From JAOUJD01 sp963726405 (GTDB lineage: Bacteria; Pseudomonadota; Gammaproteobacteria; Burkholderiales; Burkholderiaceae_F), in assembly GCA_963726405.1 (NCBI GenBank), contig CAVSCF010000011.1, forward strand, positions 310,001-374,000: 64,000 bases of DNA, given 5' to 3'. The notes under the pieces were generated by a model. That model was not told the DNA's origin. It worked only from the letters and a program-made list of their open reading frames with translations, and made no database searches. Numbering within the stretch: position 1 is the first letter of the stretch; the number at the start of each line of letters is the position of its first letter. Below, one piece after another: positions 55,482-62,915 of the stretch. Both the position numbers and the translations under genes were made by a program.

Positions 55482-57271
55482 GCCAGACCATCGAAGTGAG
55501 CGTGCCCGACATCGGCGACTTCAAGGACGTCGAGGTGATCGAGGTGCTGGTCAAGCCGGGCGACACGATCGCGAAGGACCAGTCGCTGGTGACGGTGGAG
55601 AGCGACAAGGCGTCGATGGAGATCCCGTCGTCGGCCGCCGGCGTCGTGAAGGAACTGAAAGTCAGGCTCGGCGACAAGGTGTCGCGAGGCAGTGCGCTGC
55701 TCGTGCTCGAAGCGTCCGGAGCGCCGGCCGCGGCGCCGGCACCCGCGCCGGCCGCCGCCCCGAAGCGCGCCGCCGCCGCGCCGGGCCCCGCACCGGCGCC
55801 CGCGGCCGCCGCACCGGCCGCCGCCTTCGGAGGCTCGGCGGACATCGAGTGCGAGATGCTCGTGCTCGGCGCCGGGCCGGGCGGCTACTCCGCCGCCTTC
55901 CGCGCCGCCGACCTCGGCATGAAGACCGTGCTGGTCGAGCGTTACGCGACGCTCGGCGGCGTGTGCCTCAACGTCGGCTGCATTCCGTCCAAGGCACTGC
56001 TGCACGTGGCCGCAGTGATGGACGAGGCGGCGCATTTCGCGGCCATCGGCGTGGATTTCGGCCAGCCGAAGGTGGATCTCGACAAGCTGCGCGCGCACAA
56101 GAGCAAGGTGGTCGGCAAGCTGACCGGCGGGCTCGCCGGCATGGCGAAGAGCCGCAAGGTCACGACGGTGCGCGGTGTGGGCACCTTCGTCGGACCCAAT
56201 CACCTCGAGGTGCAACTGACTTCGGGTGACGGCCAGGCGCCCACCGGCGAGAAGAAGGTGATCCGCTTCGCCCAGGCGATCATCGCCGCCGGCTCGCAGG
56301 CGGTGAAGCTGCCCTTCATTCCCGACGACCCGCGGGTCGTCGACTCGACCGGCGCGCTCGAACTGCGGGCGGTGCCGAAGCGGATGCTCGTCATCGGCGG
56401 CGGCATCATCGGGCTGGAAATGGCCACCGTGTACTCGACGCTCGGCGCGCGCATCGAGGTGGTGGAGATGCTCGACGTGCTGATGACCGGCGCGGACCGC
56501 GACCTCGTCCGCGTCTGGCAGAAGCACAACGGCAAGCGGTTCGACAAGGTGATGCTGAAGACGAAGACCGTCGGCGTGGAGGCGAAGCCCGAGGGCCTGC
56601 TGGTGCGTTTCGAGGGCGAACAGGCGCCGGCCGAACCGCAGCTCTACGACCTCGTGCTCGTGGCCGTGGGCCGCTCGCCCAACGGCCGCAAGATCGGCGC
56701 CGAAGCGGCGGGCGTTGCCGTGACGGACCGCGGCTTCATCAACGTCGACCGGCAGATGCGCACCAACGTCCCGCACATCTTTGCGATCGGCGACATCGTC
56801 GGCAACCCGATGCTCGCCCACAAGGCCGTGCACGAGGGCCACGTGGCGGCCGAGGCGGCGCACGGCGAGAAGGCGTTCTTCGACGCGCGCGTGATTCCGT
56901 CGGTCGCGTACACCGATCCCGAGGTGGCCTGGGTCGGCATGACCGAGGACGAGGCAAAGGCCCAGGGGGTGAAGGTCAAGGTCGGCCGCTTTCCATGGGC
57001 GGCGAGCGGACGCGCGATCGCCAACGGGCGCGACGAAGGCTTCACCAAGCTGATCTTCGACGAGGCGAGCCACCGGGTCCTCGGCGGCGGCATCGTCGGA
57101 ACCCACGCCGGCGACCTGATCAGCGAGGTCGCGCTGGCGGTGGAGATGGGCGCGGACGCGGTCGATATCGGCCGCACCATCCACCCGCATCCGACCCTCG
57201 GCGAATCGGTGGGCCTGGCGGCGGAAGTCGCCGAAGGCGTCTGCACCGACGTTCCGCCGGCGCGCCGCTAG
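55478..57271 (+). CDS. lpdA: Dihydrolipoamide dehydrogenase (E3) with N-terminal lipoyl domain
   Basis: The 597-residue protein has an added lipoyl domain (1-80, K44 in ESDKASMEIPS) and an Ala/Pro linker before the FAD-binding flavoprotein. The FAD motif is MLVLGAGPGGYSAAF, the redox disulfide GGVCLNVGCIPSK with C163 and C168, the NAD motif VIGGGIIGLEM and the C-terminal HPHPTLGE with the active-site His-Glu pair. It re-oxidises lipoyl groups of E2. An N-terminal lipoyl domain on E3 is common in betaproteobacteria and Neisseria. It overlaps the proteasome-like gene by 4 bases. Confidence 0.97.
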   Translation: MSQTIEVSVPDIGDFKDVEVIEVLVKPGDTIAKDQSLVTVESDKASMEIPSSAAGVVKELKVRLGDKVSRGSALLVLEASGAPAAAPAPAPAAAPKRAAAAPGPAPAPAAAAPAAAFGGSADIECEMLVLGAGPGGYSAAFRAADLGMKTVLVERYATLGGVCLNVGCIPSKALLHVAAVMDEAAHFAAIGVDFGQPKVDLDKLRAHKSKVVGKLTGGLAGMAKSRKVTTVRGVGTFVGPNHLEVQLTSGDGQAPTGEKKVIRFAQAIIAAGSQAVKLPFIPDDPRVVDSTGALELRAVPKRMLVIGGGIIGLEMATVYSTLGARIEVVEMLDVLMTGADRDLVRVWQKHNGKRFDKVMLKTKTVGVEAKPEGLLVRFEGEQAPAEPQLYDLVLVAVGRSPNGRKIGAEAAGVAVTDRGFINVDRQMRTNVPHIFAIGDIVGNPMLAHKAVHEGHVAAEAAHGEKAFFDARVIPSVAYTDPEVAWVGMTEDEAKAQGVKVKVGRFPWAASGRAIANGRDEGFTKLIFDEASHRVLGGGIVGTHAGDLISEVALAVEMGADAVDIGRTIHPHPTLGESVGLAAEVAEGVCTDVPPARR

Positions 57272-57273
57272 CG

Positions 57274-57645
57274 ATGCCGATCCTCGAAGTCGAAGTCATC
57301 GGGCAGCAGGCCGGCGATCCGCCGACCGAGAAGCTGGCCGAGCGGATTGCGAACGGCGTGGGCGAGTCCCTCGGCGTGCCGAAGGGCCAGTTGTGGGTCA
57401 AGGTGCAGAAGCTCCCGGCGTCGGGTTACGCGGAGAACGGCCCGCCCAAGAAGAACCTGCCGGTCTTCGTCCGGGTGATCGTGCGTACCAAGGACCCGTC
57501 AGTGTGGCCAAAACGGGCGGAGGTCATCGCGACCGCTGTTTCGGAGGCCACCACGCGCGAACGCGCGTCGGTGCACGTGATCTTCGAGCCGGATGCCACC
57601 GGCCGCGTCTTCTTCGGCGGTGTGCCCGATACGCGCGCCGGCTGA
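57274..57645 (+). CDS. Tautomerase-family protein
   Basis: The 123-residue protein starts MPILEVEVIG; after Met removal Pro would be the N-terminal catalytic base of tautomerase (4-oxalocrotonate tautomerase/MIF-like) enzymes. The segments EKLAERIANGVGESLGVPKGQLWVKVQ and VHVIFEPDATGRVFFGG fit the beta-alpha-beta fold, with two half-units in one chain. The substrate is unknown. It begins two bases after the lpdA stop and probably ends the operon. Confidence 0.78.
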   Translation: MPILEVEVIGQQAGDPPTEKLAERIANGVGESLGVPKGQLWVKVQKLPASGYAENGPPKKNLPVFVRVIVRTKDPSVWPKRAEVIATAVSEATTRERASVHVIFEPDATGRVFFGGVPDTRAG

Positions 57646-57775
57646 TTTCGCGCAATATCGCAGGCATCATCCTTCCTCATGCTTCGTGCGCGATTTGAAA
57701 TTCGCGCACGTTCTCTTACCCTCGGATTCATCGTCGCGACACTCGCCACAACAGCATCAGGATGTAACGCAGCAG

Positions 57776-58951
57776 ATGGGCTTCCTCGAATATCTCTCGG
57801 CCGGTGTCGCACCGGCACCCGCTCCCCTCGAAGTGATTCCAGGCAATGCCGAGCGGTGGTCCGACGTGGCCGCCTGGAGTGCCGGACAGCCGGGCCGCGG
57901 CGATGCCGTGACCATCGCCGCCGGGCGCACGCTGGTCATCGACCAGGACCTCGATATCGGATCGTTGACGATCCACGGGAAGGTCATCGTCGAGCGGCGT
58001 GACATCAACATCCGCGCCGGCTGGATACTCGTGTCGGGCCATGGCGAATTCGTCGCCGGCAGCGCAGAGCAGCCGTTCAGGCAGCGACTCACGATCACGC
58101 TGTGCACGGCCAGCGGCGCCAAGCCGCATCCGGACCTGGGATCGAAGTTCCTTGCGGCCGTGAACGGCGGGACGATCGACCTGCACGGCGAAGCGCGCAC
58201 GTCTTGGGTGCCGCTGGGCTTCAGCACCGCACCCGGTCATGACACCGTGCGGCTCGACCAGCCCGTCGACTGGCGCCGCGGCGAACTCGTCGCACTGGCC
58301 TCGGGCGCGGATCACTCCGTGATCGAGGAGCGCGCCGTCGAGGAAGTCGCCTCCGACTGCCTGACGGTGAAGCTCGCGTCGCCGATCATGCACCGGCATC
58401 ACGGCAGGCAGGCGCCGGTGCGGCACGTGCTGCCCGGATCGCTGGCGAAGGCCGTGCTCCTGACCCGCAACGTCGTGGTGGAAGGCTGCACCGAGTCCGA
58501 GCGTGACTCGGTCGGCGCCTACTGCCTGATCGCCGGCGGACCGGGTGAAGTCCCCGGCAGCGTCCGGCAATCGATCGGCCGGTTCTCGGGCGTCGAGTTC
58601 CGGCGCATGGGCCAGTTCAACCGGCCGGGGCGCTACCCGCTGCACTGGCACAACAACGGCGAAGCCGCCGAGAGTTCGGTGGTCGGCTGCCTGGTGCACC
58701 AGTCCTACCAGCGCGGCATCGTGACGGTCGGATCGCGGCGCGTGCGCATCAGCGGCAACGTCGTCGTGAAGCCGTACGGCCACGGCTACATCGTCGAGAG
58801 CGAAGACAACTCCCCGCAGTTGCTGACCACGAACCTGGCCCTGCGCCCGCGCGTGGCCCGTTTCGCCGACCAGGGCATGCGCAGCTTCTGCGAGCACCGC
58901 CCGCGGCCCTTCTGGATCGTGCAGTCGGCCGCGCGTTCGACGCTGCACTGA
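57776..58951 (+). CDS. G8-domain, beta-helix-like protein; signal peptide in another frame
   Basis: From ATG 57776 the frame gives 391 residues. Residues about 25-115 (ERWSDVAAWSAGQPGRGDAV, TLVIDQDLDIGSLTIHGKV) match the G8 domain found in CEMIP, TMEM2 and fibrocystin-like proteins, and the rest (RYPLHWHNNGEAAESSVVGCLVHQSYQRG) looks like the parallel beta-helix that follows G8. The ATG has no good ribosome site. A plausible lipoprotein signal (LTLGFIVATLATTASGC) lies upstream from ATG 57679 in the frame one base off, so the true gene may be 57679-58951 with a one-base insertion between 57757 and 57830. Confidence 0.7.
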   Translation: MGFLEYLSAGVAPAPAPLEVIPGNAERWSDVAAWSAGQPGRGDAVTIAAGRTLVIDQDLDIGSLTIHGKVIVERRDINIRAGWILVSGHGEFVAGSAEQPFRQRLTITLCTASGAKPHPDLGSKFLAAVNGGTIDLHGEARTSWVPLGFSTAPGHDTVRLDQPVDWRRGELVALASGADHSVIEERAVEEVASDCLTVKLASPIMHRHHGRQAPVRHVLPGSLAKAVLLTRNVVVEGCTESERDSVGAYCLIAGGPGEVPGSVRQSIGRFSGVEFRRMGQFNRPGRYPLHWHNNGEAAESSVVGCLVHQSYQRGIVTVGSRRVRISGNVVVKPYGHGYIVESEDNSPQLLTTNLALRPRVARFADQGMRSFCEHRPRPFWIVQSAARSTLH

Positions 58952-59009
58952 CCGCAGGCCGTCCATCGAGTCCAGGTCCGTATCATCCCGCCCAGGGAGG
59001 GACGGACCC

Positions 59010-59675
59010 ATGGCAAGCCAGGACGAACTGAAGCGCGCGGTGGCGCGCGCCGCGGTGCGCTTCGTGCCCGACGGCGAGGTCATCGGCGTCGGCACCGGAT
59101 CGACGGCGGATTTCTTCATCGACGAGCTCGGCGCGCTCAAGGGCCGGATCGTCGGCGCCGTGCCGAGCTCCGAGCGCAGCGCCACGCGGCTGGCGCACCA
59201 CGGGATCCGGCTCTTCGATCTCAACGATGTCGAGTCGCTGTCGGTCTACGTGGATGGCGCCGACGAAGTCGATCCCGGCTTCTGCATGATCAAGGGCGGC
59301 GGCGGTGCGCTCACGCGCGAGAAGATCGTGGCGGCAGTCGCGCGCACGTTCGTCTGCATCGCGGACCACACGAAGCAGGTTGCCACGCTCGGCCGCTTCC
59401 CGCTGCCGGTGGAAGTCATTCCGATGGCGCGCGCCCATGTCACGCGCGAACTCGCGAAACTCGGCGGCACGCCGAAACTGCGCGAGGGTTTCGTCACCGA
59501 CAACGGCAATGTGATCATCGACGTGCACGGGCTGTCGATCGCCGACCCCGTGGCGTTCGAACGCGCGGTCGACGGCGTCGTTGGCGTGGTGACCAACGGG
59601 CTCTTCGCCGCGCGCGGCGCCGACGTGCTGCTGCTCGGTACACCGGACGGCGTGCGCGAGTTGAAGCGGTCGTGA
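59010..59675 (+). CDS. rpiA: Ribose-5-phosphate isomerase A
   Basis: The 221-residue protein has the RpiA pattern in order: GVGTGSTADFFIDEL, GAVPSSERSATRLA, YVDGADEVDPGFCMIKGGGGALTREK and the GLF(A)ARGADVLLLGTPDGVREL end. It interconverts ribose-5-phosphate and ribulose-5-phosphate in the pentose phosphate pathway. The GGAGGGACGG upstream of the ATG is an excellent ribosome site. Two small genes follow with overlapping stop and start codons. Confidence 0.97.
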   Translation: MASQDELKRAVARAAVRFVPDGEVIGVGTGSTADFFIDELGALKGRIVGAVPSSERSATRLAHHGIRLFDLNDVESLSVYVDGADEVDPGFCMIKGGGGALTREKIVAAVARTFVCIADHTKQVATLGRFPLPVEVIPMARAHVTRELAKLGGTPKLREGFVTDNGNVIIDVHGLSIADPVAFERAVDGVVGVVTNGLFAARGADVLLLGTPDGVRELKRS

Positions 59676-60016
59676 AGGTCCTCCTCGCGGCGGTGCTGCT
59701 CGCCGCAGCGGGTGCGGGTGCCGCGCAGTCGATCGATCCCGCGGTGGCCGGGCTGCTCCGGTCGGTGGAGACGTCCGGCTGCCAGATGGAACGCAACGGC
59801 GAGCTGCACGACGCCAAGGCCGCGGCGGAGCACCTGCGGACGAAGCTCGAGCGCTCGGGCTATCCGGGCATGAACCCCGACCTCTTCATCGATCGCGTCG
59901 CCAGCGGCAGCAGCGTCAGCGGCCGGCCGTATCGCGTGATCTGTCCCGGCAAGCCGGCGGTCGACAGCCGGGTCTGGCTGCGCGCGCGGCTGTCGGAGCA
60001 GCACGCGCCGCGCTGA
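59672..60016 (+). CDS. Small exported protein, DUF5329/YfeK-like
   Basis: A GTG at 59672 overlaps the rpiA TGA (GTGA). The 114-residue precursor has a signal peptide (KVLLAAVLLAAAGAGAA, cleavage near 18) and a mature domain with two cysteines (SGCQMERNGELHDAKAAAEHL and RVICPGK). The sequence resembles the DUF5329 (E. coli YfeK) family, of unknown function. It would be periplasmic. The DUF2459 gene starts within its stop (TGATG). Confidence 0.75.
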   Translation: MKVLLAAVLLAAAGAGAAQSIDPAVAGLLRSVETSGCQMERNGELHDAKAAAEHLRTKLERSGYPGMNPDLFIDRVASGSSVSGRPYRVICPGKPAVDSRVWLRARLSEQHAPR

Positions 60017-60694
60017 TGCGCCGCGTGGTGCGAGGAGCGATCGCGCTGCTTGCCGCGGCGCTGCTTCTGCCGGCCTGTTATCTGGCGGTCGCTCTCGTGC
60101 TTGGCCTGATTCCGGCCAACGCCGGGTTCCGATCGACCCCGGACGGCATTCCGGTCTACGTGCGAACCAACGGCGTGCACGCCGAACTGGTCCTGCAGAC
60201 ACGCGGCGCCGGCGTCGACTGGACGACCGACCATCCGGCGAGCGACATGCGGGCCCTGGCGGAACCATTGCCATGGATCGCATTCGGGTGGGGCGATGCC
60301 GGGTTCTTCGCCACCACGCCCACCTGGTCCGATCTGCGCTTCAGCACGGCACTGGCGGCCCTCAGCGGGCGCGGGGAGGGCGCGATGCATGTCGAGTACC
60401 TCGCGCGACCGGGCGCGTACGCGGGGCGGGAACTGCGTCTGACCGCCGAGCAGCACGCGCGGCTGGTGGACTACGTTCGCGGGATCGTTCCTGCGTGACG
60501 CGAGCGAACGGCCGCGCCGCTTGCCGGCGCCCGGCTACTTCGCGTCCGACGCCTTCTATGCCGCGGCTCCGCGCTACTCGTTGCGGTTTACCAGCAACGA
60601 ATGGGTCCGGCGCGGACTGCAGGTGGCCGGTGTGCGGGTTCCGCTGTGGGCGCCGTTCGACGCCGCGATCTTCTTCCAGCTACGCGATCTGTAG
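60016..60694 (+). pseudogene. DUF2459 protein, frame interrupted by one base
   Basis: The frame from ATG 60016 has an N-terminal membrane segment (ALLAAALLLPACYLAVALVLG) and the DUF2459 body (VYVRTNGVHAELVLQT, WIAFGWGDAGFFATTPTWSDLR). It ends at 60498 after 160 codons, but the family sequence goes on one base over from 60482 (GSFLRDASERP ... APGYFASDAFYAAAPRYSL ... VRVPLWAPFDAAIFFQLRDL) to TAG at 60692. An extra G in GGG at 60481-60483 accounts for it. The rejoined protein is about 225 residues, the family norm. The function is unknown; relatives lie in PHA or membrane contexts. Confidence 0.82.
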
Positions 60695-60997
60695 TCCTGC
60701 AGGTGCAGGATCCTGCCGCGGCGTTTCACTGTCGCGGCCGGCACTCACCCCGCAACGGGCGCCGTCGAGGGAATCGAGCCGGAGATCAACAACGAGGAGC
60801 GCACGGTCCTCGCAATCGGGGTCGGTAGCGCGCGGCGCTCGTGAACTCGAGGCTGGCCACGCCGGTGCGGCGCGGCATGGCGCGAGGTGGACGCTCCCCA
60901 GCTTCGCCTCACGCACGCCAGCGGGCAGGGCGACGCACCTCAGAAGTGGCCCCTGCAGGTGCGTGGTCATCACACTCACCGACCCGGGCGCGGCACT
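60695..60997. other. 303-base gap without a supported gene
   Basis: No gene is supported. One short forward frame ends with a protein-like tail, GIEPEINNEERTVLAIGVG, before a TGA at 60841-60843, and could be the remnant of an unidentified gene. A 9-base repeat of CCTGCAGGT occurs at both ends of the gap. Confidence 0.35.
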
Positions 60998-61455
60998 ATG
61001 TCGCGACTTCCCCCCTTGTCGCCGCCGATGCCCCTGCCGATACTGCCGCGCATGCTCGTCCCGCACACCTTGCGCTGGAAGGTCACGCTCGCCGTCGCAC
61101 TGGCGCTGCTGCTGCACGCCTTCATGCCGCTGTTCGCGCCGACGGTCGCTGCATCCGGTTCACCTCCGAGTGGATGGAAGTCTGCAGTGGCGGGCAGGTC
61201 CGGCTGATCCCGGTCGCGGCCCCCGACGCCGAGTCCGGCTCGCTCGATGCGTCGCCCGTCCAGACCTTCAAGCTGGCGCTCGACGATTGCTCGTTGTGCT
61301 CACAGTTCGCCGCTTCCACCGCGGCGAGCGAAGCCAACCGGGTGCCGCCGGCCGCGTCCGCGCAGCGCGTGTCCGCGTTCGTCGCCTTCGATGTCCCCGA
61401 CCGCCACTTCGAGTGGTCGATCGATCACACGCGCGGCCCTCCGTCCCGGAGCTAG
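60998..61455 (+). pseudogene. DUF2946-type protein, frame interrupted by one base
   Basis: The frame from ATG 60998 reads a long N-terminal hydrophobic signal (LRWKVTLAVALALLLHAFMPL) and then loses sense. The frame one base back takes over from about 61150 with CIRFTSEWMEVCSGGQVRLI, a Cys pair LDDCSLCSQFAA, and a C-terminal helix, ending at TAG/TGA 61453-61455. Signal plus Cys-rich C-terminal part is the arrangement of DUF2946 proteins. A single missing base near 61150 explains it. DUF2946 genes are often found near TonB or metal-related genes; an outer-membrane protein gene follows 113 bases later. Confidence 0.72.
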
Positions 61456-61567
61456 GCGCCGTCCCCGGCGGCTCGACGTCGCACGGGAGCATCTCTCGAC
61501 TTCCTGGCCGCACCGCCGTGCGCGCATCGGGGTCGCCATGTCCTCGCGTCTTTCGTTTGGGGTCTCC

Positions 61568-62530
61568 ATGAACAAGATTCGTCTCCTTGCAATGTCCGCG
61601 GCACTGGCCGCATGGCTGCCGTCGGCGCACGGCTCGTGCGGTTCAGCCTTTTGTCTCGTCAACACCAACTGGGGCGCCCAGGGCGTATGGACCGAGCCGG
61701 GTTGGCGGGCCGATCTGCGCTACGAATACATCAACCAGGACCAGCCCCGCGCAGGCACGCAGAACGTTGGCGTGGGCGAGGTCCGCCAGCATCACGACGA
61801 GGTCCAGACCGTCAACCGCAACTGGTTCGGCACGCTCGATTACGGTTTCTCGCCGAACTGGGGCGCGACGGTCATCATGCCGTGGGTCGACCGCAGCCAC
61901 GAGCACATCCACAACCACCACGGCGCGGCGATCACCGAGTCCTGGAAATTCTCCGATCTGGGTGACGTCCGCGTGGCCGGGCGGTACCAGACCGCCTTCG
62001 AGGATGCCGACAAGCTGCGCTTGAGCTACGCCGGCGTCATGGCGGGCTTGAAGCTTCCGACGGGCAAGACCGACGTCGCCAACGAGGAAGGCGAAGTGGC
62101 GGAACGCAGCCTGCAACCGGGAACGGGCACCACGGACGTGACGCTGGCAGCCTATTACCGTCAGGCGCTGGGCGCGTGGAACGCCTCGTGGTTCACCCAG
62201 CTGGGCGCGCAACTTCCGTTGAACTCGAGCAAGGGCTACAAGCCCGGCAGGCAGGTGCTCCTGGACGTGGGAGGCCGGTGGGAGGCGACCGAACGGCTCG
62301 GCCTGCTGGTGCAATTGAACGCAAGCTGGAAAGGCAGCGATTCGGGTGACGAAGCCGAGCCGGCCGATTCCGGCGGCCGATGGGTCTTCATCAGCCCGGG
62401 ATTCACGTTCTCGATCACGCCCGCCGCCAGCGTGTACGGCTTCGTGCAACTGCCGGTCTACCAGAACGTCAACGGTGTGCAGCTGGTCGCGTCGCGCGCC
62501 TACGCGGTCGGAGCGAGTTTCCAGTTCTGA
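61568..62530 (+). CDS. Outer-membrane protein, MetA/transporter type, with His-rich segment
   Basis: The ATG at 61568 gives 320 residues with a signal peptide (IRLLAMSAALAAWLPSAHG, cleavage near 22) and then two Cys (SCGSAFC). Alternating strands fill the rest, ending in ASRAYAVGASFQF, with Phe as last residue as in many outer-membrane barrels. GFSPNWGATVIMPWVDRSHE resembles the Phenol_MetA_deg family. The stretch RSHEHIHNHHGAA, about 115 residues in, is His-rich and may bind metal. It may work with the DUF2946 protein just upstream; that is inference from order. Confidence 0.75.
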   Translation: MNKIRLLAMSAALAAWLPSAHGSCGSAFCLVNTNWGAQGVWTEPGWRADLRYEYINQDQPRAGTQNVGVGEVRQHHDEVQTVNRNWFGTLDYGFSPNWGATVIMPWVDRSHEHIHNHHGAAITESWKFSDLGDVRVAGRYQTAFEDADKLRLSYAGVMAGLKLPTGKTDVANEEGEVAERSLQPGTGTTDVTLAAYYRQALGAWNASWFTQLGAQLPLNSSKGYKPGRQVLLDVGGRWEATERLGLLVQLNASWKGSDSGDEAEPADSGGRWVFISPGFTFSITPAASVYGFVQLPVYQNVNGVQLVASRAYAVGASFQF

Positions 62531-62563
62531 CCGCTTCCGCGGCAGGGGCCGTACGAAAAGCAA

Positions 62564-62588
62564 AGCGCCCGCCTTTTGGGCGGGCGCT
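62564..62588. terminator. Bidirectional terminator
   Basis: AGCGCCCGCC and GGCGGGCGCT form a perfect 10-bp stem with a TTTTG loop, 33 bases after the outer-membrane protein gene. Read on the other strand the stem is followed by TTTGCTTTT, a good U-tract, so it probably ends argA-yggX. Confidence 0.8.
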
Positions 62589-62632
62589 GAAGCACTGCGA
62601 GGAAGCCGTACTACGAAGACGGCGCAGCCGCC

Positions 62633-62905
62633 TCAGCTCGCGGGCGGCACGTACCCCTGCGCCTGGTCCGCGCCCTCGCCGAAGAAGTGCTTCTCCATCT
62701 GCTGCAGCAGGTACTTGCGCGCCCGCGCATCGGCCAGGTTCAGCCGGTTCTCGTTCACCAGCATGGTCTGGTGCTTCAGCCAGCCGGCCCAGGCCTCCTT
62801 GGACACGTTTTCCCAGATGCGCTTGCCGAGTTCGCCCGGCACCGGCGGAAAGTCCATGCCTTCGGCCTCGCGGCCGAGCTTCACGCAGTTCACCATCCGT
62901 GCCAT
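62633..62905 (-). CDS. yggX: YggX family iron-trafficking/oxidative damage protein
   Basis: The 90-residue protein is full length for the family (E. coli YggX is 91). The family sequence is clear: MVNCVKLGREAEGMDFPP, then RIWENVSKEAWAGWLKHQ and NLADARARKYLLQQM. The single Cys in the VNCVKL segment is conserved. It protects Fe-S enzymes from oxidation, thought to act in iron trafficking in the cytoplasm. It starts 10 bases after the argA stop and is likely cotranscribed with it. Confidence 0.93.
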   Translation of the reverse strand: MARMVNCVKLGREAEGMDFPPVPGELGKRIWENVSKEAWAGWLKHQTMLVNENRLNLADARARKYLLQQMEKHFFGEGADQAQGYVPPAS

Positions 62906-62915
62906 TAAAGCGCTC

